A stretch of DNA of 64,000 nt from Paenibacillus sp. FSL M7-0420 (GTDB taxonomy: Bacteria; Bacillota; Bacilli; Paenibacillales; Paenibacillaceae). Below, piece by piece: positions 37,843 to 45,573 of the stretch. Both the position numbers and the translations under genes were made by a program. The first letter of the stretch is position 1. Every line of letters starts with the position of its first letter. Below the pieces are notes generated by a model. That model made no database searches. It was given only the letters and a program-made list of their open reading frames with translations, and was not told the DNA's origin. The DNA is taken from assembly GCF_038002345.1 (NCBI RefSeq), contig NZ_JBBOCJ010000001.1, positions 6,634,001 through 6,698,000 of the forward strand, in the 5' to 3' direction.

Positions 37843-39438
37843 TTATCTTCCGACCATGCCGGTAGAATTAATTAATTTATCTAACATCTGATCATAGGTG
37901 GTCATGAAACGCGCAGCAGCACTGTAGGCATGCTGGAACACGAGCATATTGGACATTTCTTCATCCAGCGACACACCGCTTACGGATTGGCGGCGGGAAT
38001 TGACTTGCTCCACCAGATAATCGGCGTTGCTCGCCTGGCGTGTGGCCTCTTGAGATTGGATACCCAATTGTCCAACCATGGAGCTGAGATAGGACCCGAC
38101 TGTACCCGTCTTAGTGCCATCTGCTGTAGCAAAAGTATTGTTATCCTTCATATTACTGAACAGCAGTGCCAGTGTGTTATTCCCTTTTACTACGGATACA
38201 TTACCTGAGGTGTCTGTAGTAGTACGCAAGGAAGTAGCAAACAGCGTGGGATCAGCAGCGATTTCCGGATTCAGCTTGAGATTGGCAGCAGTGATTGCTT
38301 CTCCGGCTACCGCAGAGGTGAAGAACGGCCGGCCCGAAGTCCCATTTAATGCGTACCCCAGCTGATGGAGTCCATTCAAACCCTTGACAGTTGTTCTTAG
38401 ATCACCCGGCAACGGGATAGGTACCGCGCTTCCTGCTGAAAGAGTTGTTTTGGTGCCATCCGCATTAATAATCTCTGAATCCTTGAGCACAGTCGTTCCT
38501 GCGGGCAGGTTAGAGCCTGCCGGTATGGTCACCTGCACTTCACCATTGGCAATGGTATTGGCCATCGCGTCGAGTTGCTTTCTGTAATCTGCTACATAGG
38601 TGTTTTTGGAGAAAAGCATCCCATAAGCTTCACCGGCCTTCAAATCGCCGGAGGCGAAAGCGGTATTAAGAAACGTACTGTCCACAGCCGCAGTTACGGT
38701 TGCTCCTTGAACTAAAGGCTGCGTGCCCAGAGAGATGTTATATCCGGCATCTGTATCCAGAATAGTGATATTGGCAATCTTGGACAGCTTGTCCGTCAAT
38801 AGGTCGCGCTGGTCGCGCAGATCATTGGCTTTGTCGCCCATGCCTTCGATCTTGGAGATGGATTGATTGAGGTCAGCGATCGAGCTGAGGTAGCTCTGAA
38901 TCTCTTTGCCCTTGACGTCAATATTAGTGCTGAGATCGCGGTCCAGATTGCTGAGCTGTGTACTCATATAGTTCATGGCATCCGTGAGGGCCTGAGCTGT
39001 CTGCACGACGATCTTGCGGGCTGTGGGATCTTCCGGGTTCTTACTGAGGTCCGACCAGGACTTCCAGAAGTTATCCAGTACGATACGGACACCGGTATCT
39101 GAAGGCTCATTCACGATCGCTTCCAGCTTATCTAAGGTATCCGACTGAATGCTCCAGTTCCCGCTTGCTGAGTTCTCCCCGCGGAACTGATCATCCAGGA
39201 ACATCTCACGAATCCGCTCAATGGAACTGAATTCAACCCCGGTTCCCAGCTGCCCTGGCATCGTCGAGTTATTCATACCATAAGCTTCAATCGGGATTGC
39301 CGCCTTCATATTCACACGCTGGCGGGTATATCCCTCCGTGTTGGCGTTGGCAATGTTGTGGCCGGTTGTATTGAGCGCAGCCGTCTGGGTAAACAGGCTT
39401 CGTCTTGCGGTCTCGATGGAGTGGAATGTGGATGTCAT
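37843..39438 (-). CDS. flgK: Flagellar hook-associated protein 1
   Basis: The hook-filament junction protein, 531 aa. It begins with the rod-type motif STFHSIETARRSLFTQTAALNTTGHNIANANTEGYTRQ and ends with the C-terminal SGVSLDEEMSNMLVFQHAYSAAARFMTTYDQMLDKLI, both diagnostic. The region in between (about 200-430) is variable, as is usual for exposed domains. GGGAGG lies 10 nt before the ATG. It sits between flgN, its probable chaperone, and flgL. Confidence 0.96.
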   Translation of the reverse strand: MTSTFHSIETARRSLFTQTAALNTTGHNIANANTEGYTRQRVNMKAAIPIEAYGMNNSTMPGQLGTGVEFSSIERIREMFLDDQFRGENSASGNWSIQSDTLDKLEAIVNEPSDTGVRIVLDNFWKSWSDLSKNPEDPTARKIVVQTAQALTDAMNYMSTQLSNLDRDLSTNIDVKGKEIQSYLSSIADLNQSISKIEGMGDKANDLRDQRDLLTDKLSKIANITILDTDAGYNISLGTQPLVQGATVTAAVDSTFLNTAFASGDLKAGEAYGMLFSKNTYVADYRKQLDAMANTIANGEVQVTIPAGSNLPAGTTVLKDSEIINADGTKTTLSAGSAVPIPLPGDLRTTVKGLNGLHQLGYALNGTSGRPFFTSAVAGEAITAANLKLNPEIAADPTLFATSLRTTTDTSGNVSVVKGNNTLALLFSNMKDNNTFATADGTKTGTVGSYLSSMVGQLGIQSQEATRQASNADYLVEQVNSRRQSVSGVSLDEEMSNMLVFQHAYSAAARFMTTYDQMLDKLINSTGMVGR

Positions 39439-39495
39439 GCTACTTGTTCCTCCCTTGTGATTGCTGCGGTGGGCGCAGCTCAGCGGATAACCTGA

Positions 39496-39996
39496 TTATC
39501 CACGGGCATCAAAAAGACCCGGCCGAGTTACACTGCTGCCCTTGTCGGACGGATGATGGTACGTCATTTCCTGATTTGGTCTTCCGACAAGCAAATCCAG
39601 GGAATAATCTATAAAGGTAAGCGACTGCTCAATCAGCTTCTGGTTCAGCTCATTGGCCTTTTTTAATTGCTGCAATGTGCCGGAAAGCTTCTGCTGAATC
39701 TGCAGCAGGCGCGATTTGTCATCGGGATCAAAGACAAGGCGGGACAGCTCGGTAAGATTCAGATTCAGATTGGAACGGATTCCAACCCCCTGCAAAAACT
39801 CGAAGGCCGCTTCTGCACGCCGTTCTTCCAGCTGTCCGATCACCTTCATCAGCTTGGACTCGCGGTTCAGGATATCAATAAGACCCTCTACCTTGTTGTC
39901 CATAATGGTCTGTTTCTTGACTGCGGCCAGATCCAGCATCTGCACATGCGCCTCGTCCAGCCGCTCAAGCAATTCTAATAATGTTGTAAGTGCCAT
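39496..39996 (-). CDS. flgN: Flagellar export chaperone FlgN
   Basis: 166 aa, helical: LTTLLELLERLDEAHVQMLDLAAVKKQTI and a long central coiled coil (KLMKVIGQLEERRAEAAFEFLQGVGI). In B. subtilis, yvyG in this position is the FlgN-type chaperone for FlgK and FlgL. The ATG at 39996 is preferred because AGGTG is 9 nt upstream; a GTG at 40008 adds four residues but lacks a usable site. It begins 12 bp after the flgM stop. Confidence 0.85.
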   Translation of the reverse strand: MALTTLLELLERLDEAHVQMLDLAAVKKQTIMDNKVEGLIDILNRESKLMKVIGQLEERRAEAAFEFLQGVGIRSNLNLNLTELSRLVFDPDDKSRLLQIQQKLSGTLQQLKKANELNQKLIEQSLTFIDYSLDLLVGRPNQEMTYHHPSDKGSSVTRPGLFDARG

Positions 39997-40008
39997 GGGT
40001 GTTTTCAC

Positions 40009-40296
40009 CTAATTCTCGGAGGATTGCTTAAAGTAGGGGGCGAGTGTCTCGGCGAGCTTGGCTGCGTCAACCTGGTAGGTACCTGCGGATACTTGCTGTT
40101 TCAGGCTCTCGATCTTGTTCGCACGTTCAGTGTCAATCTTCCCGCTCTTCTGTGCCTGAAGCAGCTTGATGGCTTCATCCGAAATCGATACCTCATCCTT
40201 GCGTGTACTCTTCTTCATCTGTTCCTGCCTTTGCGATTCCGCACTTCGTTGGTATGGATTAATCGCATTGATTCGTCCGGCATCGTTAATTTTCAT
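40009..40296 (-). CDS. flgM: Anti-sigma-D factor FlgM
   Basis: Binds and holds sigma-D until the hook-basal body is complete. 95 aa: the disordered N-terminal half (MKINDAGRINAINPYQRSAE) is followed by the sigma-binding C-terminal part (DEVSISDEAIKLLQAQ, IESLKQQVSAGTYQVDAAKLAETLAPYF). GGAAGG precedes the ATG. Its own promoter is sigma-D type (40345-40372), forming a negative feedback loop. Together with the promoters upstream of hag and flaG it defines the sigma-D regulon in this block. Confidence 0.95.
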   Translation of the reverse strand: MKINDAGRINAINPYQRSAESQRQEQMKKSTRKDEVSISDEAIKLLQAQKSGKIDTERANKIESLKQQVSAGTYQVDAAKLAETLAPYFKQSSEN

Positions 40297-40318
40297 AACT
40301 TCACCTTCCTTCTGTAAT

Positions 40319-40352
40319 AAAAAAGCCGATAATCTTTACTAAGTTTATCGGC
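40319..40352 (-). terminator. Terminator upstream of flgM whose 5' arm is the sigma-D -10
   Basis: GCCGATAA (40345-40352) pairs perfectly with TTATCGGC on the minus strand (from 40325-40332), a 12-nt loop, then TTTTTT. It would stop transcripts from comFA-comFC-yvyF. Transcripts starting at the sigma-D promoter begin inside the loop and lack the 5' arm. Confidence 0.85.
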
Positions 40353-40372
40353 CCCTGTTGAAACATTCTTTA
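40345..40372 (-). promoter_or_regulatory. Sigma-D promoter of the flgM operon
   Basis: Minus strand: TAAAGAAT from the TAAA at 40369-40372, 16-bp spacer, consensus -10 GCCGATAA (40345-40352). Expected start near 40338. Confidence 0.88.
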
Positions 40373-40401
40373 TAGCTGCAAGCGTTTTTTTGCAGAATTG
40401 T

Positions 40402-40809
40402 TTAGTTGCGGAACTTGTCCACAGCGCGGTAAGCGCCATCCTGAGCCTTCTTGGGAGCGCTTGAGTCCGCATTATCCTTGGCCGCATTGGCCAGGTCCTT
40501 GGTCAGACGGCTGCGGCAGCTGTCGCACATATGCCCTTCCCGGATCAGGGTTCCGCATACCTCGCAAGGGTACATCATATTGGGCGCATTGGCTATGGAA
40601 ATCCGTCCCTCCCGGATAAAACGTGTGATTTCCTTGATGGAAATATCGGTGGCATCGGACAGTTCCTGTATGTTGGTACCTCTATTTTTGCGTAAGTATT
40701 CTACACAGATTTCATACTCATGCTCTAGCTCTTTGATGCAGGGCTGGCACAGGTTCATCAGGTTCTTGACATATAACCGGCCGCATCTCGGACAATTGTC
40801 TACATTCAT
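40402..40809 (-). CDS. YvyF family flagellar-operon protein (TIGR03826)
   Basis: 135 aa. Two zinc-knuckle-like cysteine pairs are seen: CPRCG...CQPC (about residues 6-29) and CEVCG...CDSC (about 83-102). Between them lies a helix-turn-helix-like stretch (IQELSDATDISIKEITRFIREGRI). The family sits at the start of the flgM operon in Bacillales. Its role is not settled; nucleic-acid binding is plausible from the fold pattern. AAGGGAG lies upstream of the ATG. It follows comFC by 141 bp and is separated from flgM by the terminator at 40319-40352. Confidence 0.85.
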   Translation of the reverse strand: MNVDNCPRCGRLYVKNLMNLCQPCIKELEHEYEICVEYLRKNRGTNIQELSDATDISIKEITRFIREGRISIANAPNMMYPCEVCGTLIREGHMCDSCRSRLTKDLANAAKDNADSSAPKKAQDGAYRAVDKFRN

Positions 40810-40950
40810 ATCTACCGCGGCTCCCTTCTATCATTCTGCACAACTCATGAATCGCTTATGCTACTAAGATTACATGATCGCCGAAGATCCGTCTATGTTT
40901 AGTATCGGTCAGGGAAGCGGTTTTATTGAATTCTGGAGCAGCGGCAGCTG

Positions 40951-41832
40951 CTAGGAACGCGCCCAGGTCAGAGAGTAGATCTCAGCAGAACAATTCTGGC
41001 TGCGGCAGAGCTGCTGAAGAGCTTCCGCACAGGCACGAATCGTACTTCCGGTAGTGTAGATATCATCGACAATGATGATTCGTAATGGGTGCTGTTCAAG
41101 CTTGTGCGACGCTCGGGAATGCAGGTGTTCATTCAGACTTTGCAGAACCGCCGAATCTGTAGTCCCGGCAAAAGCATACTTCATATCTGCCAGCCGCTCC
41201 CTCCTGCTTTTGAAGCTCTGCTTGGCGGTGTGATGGGTGCGGACCAGCAGCGGGAGCTGAGGGATTCCTCTGCGCAGGGATACGACTTCCGCCATCCGCT
41301 CCGCCTGATTGAAGCCCCGCTCGGACAGGCGGACAGTGCTCACCGGTACAGGAACCAGCAGGTCGGCTTGCCACCGGTTAGAACGCATACTAAACTTTGA
41401 ATGCCATATCGGGAATGGTTTACTTAAAAAATTGCTTGGGAGCGCTTCACTCAGTTGTTGTCTACTCTGTTCTTGTTGCAGCAGCGCGTATGCCCTGTCC
41501 AGCATCCGGCCGAGCAGGGGGGCGAGCCGCTCATTCCCTCTGTATTTATACTGGCCTAATATTTCACGCATTTCACTGGTGTAGGCTACTGCACTCCGGT
41601 TGCACACAATTGGTATGGGTGCATGGCTGCGGCTGCAATCGGGACAGCCCACGTGACGCCCGCAGATCTGGCACCGGGGAACACGTATCCAAGGAATACC
41701 GCTCTGGCAGTGCAGGCAGATTCCAGGCCATTCAGGGGAAGGGCGGCCACTGCGGCCGCAAAACAGGCATTCCGGCTGCGAAGGCGCGATTAGGGAGCGG
41801 GCTTGCTTCATCCATGACGTTAGGGAACGCAT
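40951..41832 (-). CDS. comFC: ComF family protein (phosphoribosyltransferase-like)
   Basis: 293 aa. An N-terminal zinc-finger-like region (CLFCGRSGRPSPEWPGICLHCQSGIPW; CQICGRHVGCPDC) precedes a phosphoribosyltransferase-like domain with the PRPP-type motif IIIVDDIYTTGSTI (about 255-270) and the conserved ERGFNQA. It is required for DNA uptake in competent cells. B. subtilis ComFC is about 240 aa; the extra length here is in the central insert (about 125-155). GGAG lies 7 nt before the ATG. It starts 15 bp after the comFA stop; the comFB gene present between these two in B. subtilis is missing. Confidence 0.9.
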   Translation of the reverse strand: MRSLTSWMKQARSLIAPSQPECLFCGRSGRPSPEWPGICLHCQSGIPWIRVPRCQICGRHVGCPDCSRSHAPIPIVCNRSAVAYTSEMREILGQYKYRGNERLAPLLGRMLDRAYALLQQEQSRQQLSEALPSNFLSKPFPIWHSKFSMRSNRWQADLLVPVPVSTVRLSERGFNQAERMAEVVSLRRGIPQLPLLVRTHHTAKQSFKSRRERLADMKYAFAGTTDSAVLQSLNEHLHSRASHKLEQHPLRIIIVDDIYTTGSTIRACAEALQQLCRSQNCSAEIYSLTWARS

Positions 41833-41847
41833 TGTAATTCTCCTTCT

Positions 41848-44058
41848 TTAAGACTTGAGATATCCTTGTCTGCGGGCAATGGCGTTCATACTGCGGATCT
41901 GCGATATGGCGGCGCGCTGTGAGCGGTTCCACTCTGCTGAAGCAAAGATGACGTTGCCTGCCGGATCATCCTTGGAGCGTCCCGCCCGGCCCGCCATCTG
42001 TACCAAGGCCGCCTCATCAAAGAGTCCGCTGTCCGCATCCAGAATAAACACATCACTATGCGGTACCGTGACCCCACGCTCCAGAATCGTTGTCGTCACC
42101 AGCAAGGAGATGGTACGATCGCGGAATTTCAGTACCTTCTCTGCTCTGCCCGGATCTTGAGAGGAAGTACCCTCTATAGAAATTTCCGGTAACATCGTCC
42201 GCAGAAGCTGCAGCAGTCCCTCAATATGGGCAATCCGCGAGACGAAGAGGAAAATCTGCGCCTTACGGTCAAGGGACCGCTGCAGTGCTGAACGCAGTCC
42301 TGCCGGAATTCTGCCCTGCTTCAGGCAGCGATGAAGCGGCGGTATCCGGATATGGCGCGGAACCGGCAAAGGATGGCCGTGAAAGCGGACCGGGACCCTT
42401 GCATGCGGCAATCTGCCGGAGCGGGCAAGACGCTGCAGCTCCGCAGGCGGCGTGGCGGATAGAAGGATGAATCGGCCGCCGAGCTTGCAGACCTGCCTTG
42501 CAGCATAGTCCAGCATAGGATCGTTGTGATAGGGATACGCATCGATCTCATCGATGATGACCAGATCGAAAGCCTGGTGAAACCGCAGCAGCTGGTGCGT
42601 GGTCGCCAGGGTGATCCGGCTGCGGCGCAAGCGGTCCTCGCTGCCTCCGTACAGCACGGCGGGGACATCCGCCGGGAAGGCCTTGGCCAGGCGTGGCGCA
42701 AGCTCCAGCACGACGTCACGCCGCGGCGTGGCGATCAGCGCCCGGCCCCCGGCCGCGAGCGCCGCCTCCAGGAGCGGGAAGACCATCTCCGTCTTCCCCG
42801 CTCCTGTCACTGCCCAGAGCAGGAAACGCTCTGGGCCTCTTGCAGCGGAGCGCTTGCGCGGCTCCGCCAGGAACCCCAGCGCAGCGGCGGCGGCGGCCGC
42901 CTGCGCTGCGCTAAGCCCCCACCGGCGTGCCGTCACGGTGGGGGATACGCCGGCCGTGCGCTGCACGGCCGGCAGCGGTGCGCTGCGCAGCAGCAGCGCG
43001 CAAGCCCGGCTGCGCCCCAGTGCGAGGCAGGCCTCGCAATAGGCGCAGCCGGCAAGGCCGCACGCGGCGCAGGCCGTGCGGCCCGTGGGGGCGCTGCCGC
43101 AGCGCAGGCAGCGCGGCACTTCGCGGCGGCGCAGGCCAAGCCGCGCGGCGCCCGCAGGGCCCAGGACGGCGGCCGTAAGGCGCAGCCGTCCCTGGAGATA
43201 GGCGAGCTGCGCCGCAGCCCGCCAATTCTCCGCCAGCTCGGGGAGCTGCTCGGCCACCAGTGCCTCTGCTTCACCCTGAAGCAGAGAACGCCCGTCCAGC
43301 GCTGCAACCAGCCGGTCAGCACCCGCTGCAAGCACCTCCATCTCGCTCATCAGCACACTCACTTGTTCGTTCCCTTGCCAATTCGTCCTCATACTCCCCT
43401 GTACGCTCCCACGTTCCTTCTCTCGCTCTCTCGCCCAGCCACTCCCCTCTTCATCCTTCCACTCACTCACCCCCGCCTTACGCTCCCCATTCCTTTCTCC
43501 AACCACTTTTCCCCCACGCCTGCTCCATCCCCTGTCCTCCGGTAGCCTGTACACCTTAGCCTCCTCAAAAGGCCACCCTGCGCCCCCTGTCCCTCCAGCA
43601 GCCCGTTCCGCCCGGATCTCCGCCTTCAAGAGAGCTGAGGCATACTTCCTCCAAGCTTCCTCATCCCAGTACTGCATCCGGTTCGTGAACTGGCAGGCTG
43701 CTGCCAGCTTCACTGCCCAACCTAACGGCAGTGACCGGGAGAGCAGCACAATCCGGTCTGTCGCCTGGCCTTTCCAGTCTGCCCGCTGACCTTCCCACTC
43801 CGCCGCTTGCTTCCCCCAGCCTGCCCGCTGACCTCTCCGTTCCTCCGCCTGGCTTTCCAAGTCTGCGTGCTGACCTTTCCGTTCAGCCGCTTGGCTTTCC
43901 CAGTCTGCCACTTGACCTCCCCCTACTACCCAGCGACCTCCCCAACCCCCCAGCCCCTCCGCCTCACCCGCCCACCATAATTCATCCACCGCCAGATTCA
44001 GTGAAATCCGGGCCTGCCACACTCCGCCCTGCGCCACCACATACACAGCCACCTTCAA
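41848..44058 (-). CDS. comFA: ComFA late competence helicase with a repeat-containing N-terminal extension
   Basis: The cytoplasmic SF2 ATPase for DNA import in transformation. 736 aa from the TTG at 44058 versus about 460 in B. subtilis. The C-terminal 420 residues are canonical: four-cysteine zinc motif (CLRCGSAPTGRTACAACG...CEAC), Walker A TGAGKTEM, DEID box, SATPP, and the QMAGRAGRSKDD motif VI. The N-terminal 300 residues are a divergent extension including four 14-aa repeats (about residues 51-102, ADWESQAAERKGQH type). The frame continues to an ATG at 44109, but that ATG lies inside the loop of the preceding gene's terminator and lacks a good site; TTG 44058 has AAGGAGG 8 nt upstream. 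Confidence 0.87.
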   Translation of the reverse strand: MKVAVYVVAQGGVWQARISLNLAVDELWWAGEAEGLGGWGGRWVVGGGQVADWESQAAERKGQHADLESQAEERRGQRAGWGKQAAEWEGQRADWKGQATDRIVLLSRSLPLGWAVKLAAACQFTNRMQYWDEEAWRKYASALLKAEIRAERAAGGTGGAGWPFEEAKVYRLPEDRGWSRRGGKVVGERNGERKAGVSEWKDEEGSGWAREREKERGSVQGSMRTNWQGNEQVSVLMSEMEVLAAGADRLVAALDGRSLLQGEAEALVAEQLPELAENWRAAAQLAYLQGRLRLTAAVLGPAGAARLGLRRREVPRCLRCGSAPTGRTACAACGLAGCAYCEACLALGRSRACALLLRSAPLPAVQRTAGVSPTVTARRWGLSAAQAAAAAAALGFLAEPRKRSAARGPERFLLWAVTGAGKTEMVFPLLEAALAAGGRALIATPRRDVVLELAPRLAKAFPADVPAVLYGGSEDRLRRSRITLATTHQLLRFHQAFDLVIIDEIDAYPYHNDPMLDYAARQVCKLGGRFILLSATPPAELQRLARSGRLPHARVPVRFHGHPLPVPRHIRIPPLHRCLKQGRIPAGLRSALQRSLDRKAQIFLFVSRIAHIEGLLQLLRTMLPEISIEGTSSQDPGRAEKVLKFRDRTISLLVTTTILERGVTVPHSDVFILDADSGLFDEAALVQMAGRAGRSKDDPAGNVIFASAEWNRSQRAAISQIRSMNAIARRQGYLKS
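43766..43917 (-). repeat. 42-bp in-frame tandem repeat in comFA
   Basis: Three full units and one partial unit of 42 bp, for example with the plus-strand core CTTTCCAGTCTGCC...GCTGACC. They encode 14-aa units ADxxxQAxERxGQR that differ at several positions. Confidence 0.85.
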
Positions 44059-44095
44059 TCCCAACGCCTCCTTATCTTTTAGAGCACGCCAAAAA

Positions 44096-44128
44096 GCACA
44101 CCGCCCCATTCCTGGAGAGTGTGCTTCA
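44096..44128 (-). terminator. Terminator upstream of comFA
   Basis: AAGCACAC (44096-44103) pairs with GTGTGCTT (44121-44128), followed by TTTTTGG on the minus strand. It ends the transcript of the small membrane-protein gene and covers the ATG at 44109. Confidence 0.75.
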
Positions 44129-44151
44129 CCCGTAACTTACATATTTAGCTG

Positions 44152-44595
44152 TCATTCGCCGGGCTTGGATGGGGATCTCCCTCTTCCCGGCAACCGCATC
44201 ATCCGCAGCGGCAGCAGCGGCTCCTGAACCCGCAGGTCTACCGTAACCCCCTGCCGGAGCTCTTCCCTGCCCGTAAGACCGAAGAACGGCACCGCAGGTG
44301 CAAATTCAATCGAAGAGTTATGATAAGCCATCCGTGAGGCTACCGCCATGGTCCTGTCTTCTGAACCGTCATCCACCAAGGTGACCTGCAGGGGCCTGCC
44401 GATCCAGCAAGCATACACTGCAAAAACCCTGAGATACCACTCCACCACGGCCTCATGATTACGGGTAATCAGAATATAGTGAAGCCGCTTACCAGTCCGT
44501 GCTGCTGCCCGGGTCTTTTCCCGATGATGCAGGAGTTGAACAAGGGCTGCTGCGGATGCATAAATAGAGATAATCCAGATTAACTGGGCGATCAT
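44152..44595 (-). CDS. Small membrane-anchored protein of unknown function (147 aa)
   Basis: One N-terminal hydrophobic helix (IAQLIWIISIYASAAALVQLL) followed by a soluble domain with HYILITRNHEAVVEWYLRVF and VTLVDDGSEDRTMAVASRMA, which resemble the beginning of a GT2 nucleotide-sugar fold (DDGSEDRT) but the domain is far too short for a working transferase. It may be a degenerate or unrelated fold. The ATG at 44595 has GGAGG 9 nt upstream; a GTG at 44622 lacks one. It lies between degU and comFA, a place occupied by degV in B. subtilis, but is not DegV-like. Confidence 0.6.
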   Translation of the reverse strand: MIAQLIWIISIYASAAALVQLLHHREKTRAAARTGKRLHYILITRNHEAVVEWYLRVFAVYACWIGRPLQVTLVDDGSEDRTMAVASRMAYHNSSIEFAPAVPFFGLTGREELRQGVTVDLRVQEPLLPLRMMRLPGRGRSPSKPGE

Positions 44596-44846
44596 GAAGA
44601 TGCACCTCCCTCTTATACCCACACTATATGCCGGTGATAAAAGGACGGTGACAGCCCATTAGCGCGGGAGCCCTCCCGCCAGTTTAACTTAGGGTACATA
44701 TTTAAGTTAGCATTTTGCAAAATTCGAATAGAGTGCGGACTGAAACAATACTATGGCTGCAGCTCTCAGCTGCATACAAGTTATGTACCGTTTATAAGGA
44801 TCATTAGGATTCTCCAAAACGCTCAGTTAAAAGTTTATGAGGGAAG

Positions 44847-45569
44847 CTATAAAGTTACCCAGCCGTATTTGATCGAATTAATTACAGCCTGCGTACGGTC
44901 ATCCACTTCCATCTTTTGCAGAATACTGCTGACATGGTTTTTGACCGTCTTCTCACTGATAAACAGATACTCCCCAATCATCTTGTTACTCTTGCCCTCC
45001 GCCATCAGCCGCAACACCTCTGCCTCGCGGCGGGTCAGCGGATTGTTATCGCCTGCAACGAATTTAACACCGGCTTCCTTCACGGCCGTCTCGGCCATTG
45101 CGCCAGTCTCGTTAAGGTACGTCATGCGCCGCAGCTGATTAATCAGCTTGCCGGTCACCTTCGGATGGATAAAAGCATGCCCCTCGCATACAGAGCGGAT
45201 CGCATTAATCAGCGACTCGGCCTCCATATCCTTCAGCAGATATCCGTTCGCCCCCTTGCGCAGCGTCTCAAACACATAGCTTTCATCATCATGGATCGAG
45301 AGGATAATCACTTTGACATCCGGGAACATTTCACGGAGCTTTTGTGTAGCCTCCACACCGTTCTCAATCGGCATATTGATATCCATCAGCACGATATCCG
45401 GCTTGTTGCCGTTGCAGAATTCAAGCACCTGGATGCCGTCCCCGCATTCGCCAATGACCTCGATGTCATCCTCCATATTCAAAATACGCTTAAGCCCTTC
45501 ACGAAACAATTGATGATCATCGGCCAAAAGAACTTTAATGGGCGCTTTGCCAGAGTTTTGGTTCTCCAT
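44847..45569 (-). CDS. degU: Response regulator DegU
   Basis: 240-aa NarL/FixJ-type regulator controlling exoenzymes, competence and motility. The receiver (about 10-125) has the acidic pair in LLADDHQLFREGL, the phospho-accepting Asp in PDIVLMDINMP and the conserved Lys in LLKDMEAE. The LuxR-type HTH (about 172-236) has LTRREAEVLRLMAEGKSNKMIGEYLFISEKTVKNHVSSILQKM. Start ATG at 45569 has AAGGAG upstream and is 4 bp from the degS stop; the in-frame upstream codons are inside degS. Forms a two-component pair with degS. Confidence 0.96.
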   Translation of the reverse strand: MENQNSGKAPIKVLLADDHQLFREGLKRILNMEDDIEVIGECGDGIQVLEFCNGNKPDIVLMDINMPIENGVEATQKLREMFPDVKVIILSIHDDESYVFETLRKGANGYLLKDMEAESLINAIRSVCEGHAFIHPKVTGKLINQLRRMTYLNETGAMAETAVKEAGVKFVAGDNNPLTRREAEVLRLMAEGKSNKMIGEYLFISEKTVKNHVSSILQKMEVDDRTQAVINSIKYGWVTL

Positions 45570-45573
45570 CACA

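Noticed and set aside
42526..43545. 339-codon open frame opposite comFA
   Set aside because: Lies in the very GC-rich part of comFA; composition-driven shadow of Arg, Pro and Gln residues.
44664..44679. GCGGGAG/CTCCCGC hairpin after degU as a terminator
   Set aside because: No U-tract on the minus strand and it lies about 170 bp downstream of degU; left as an unassigned palindrome.
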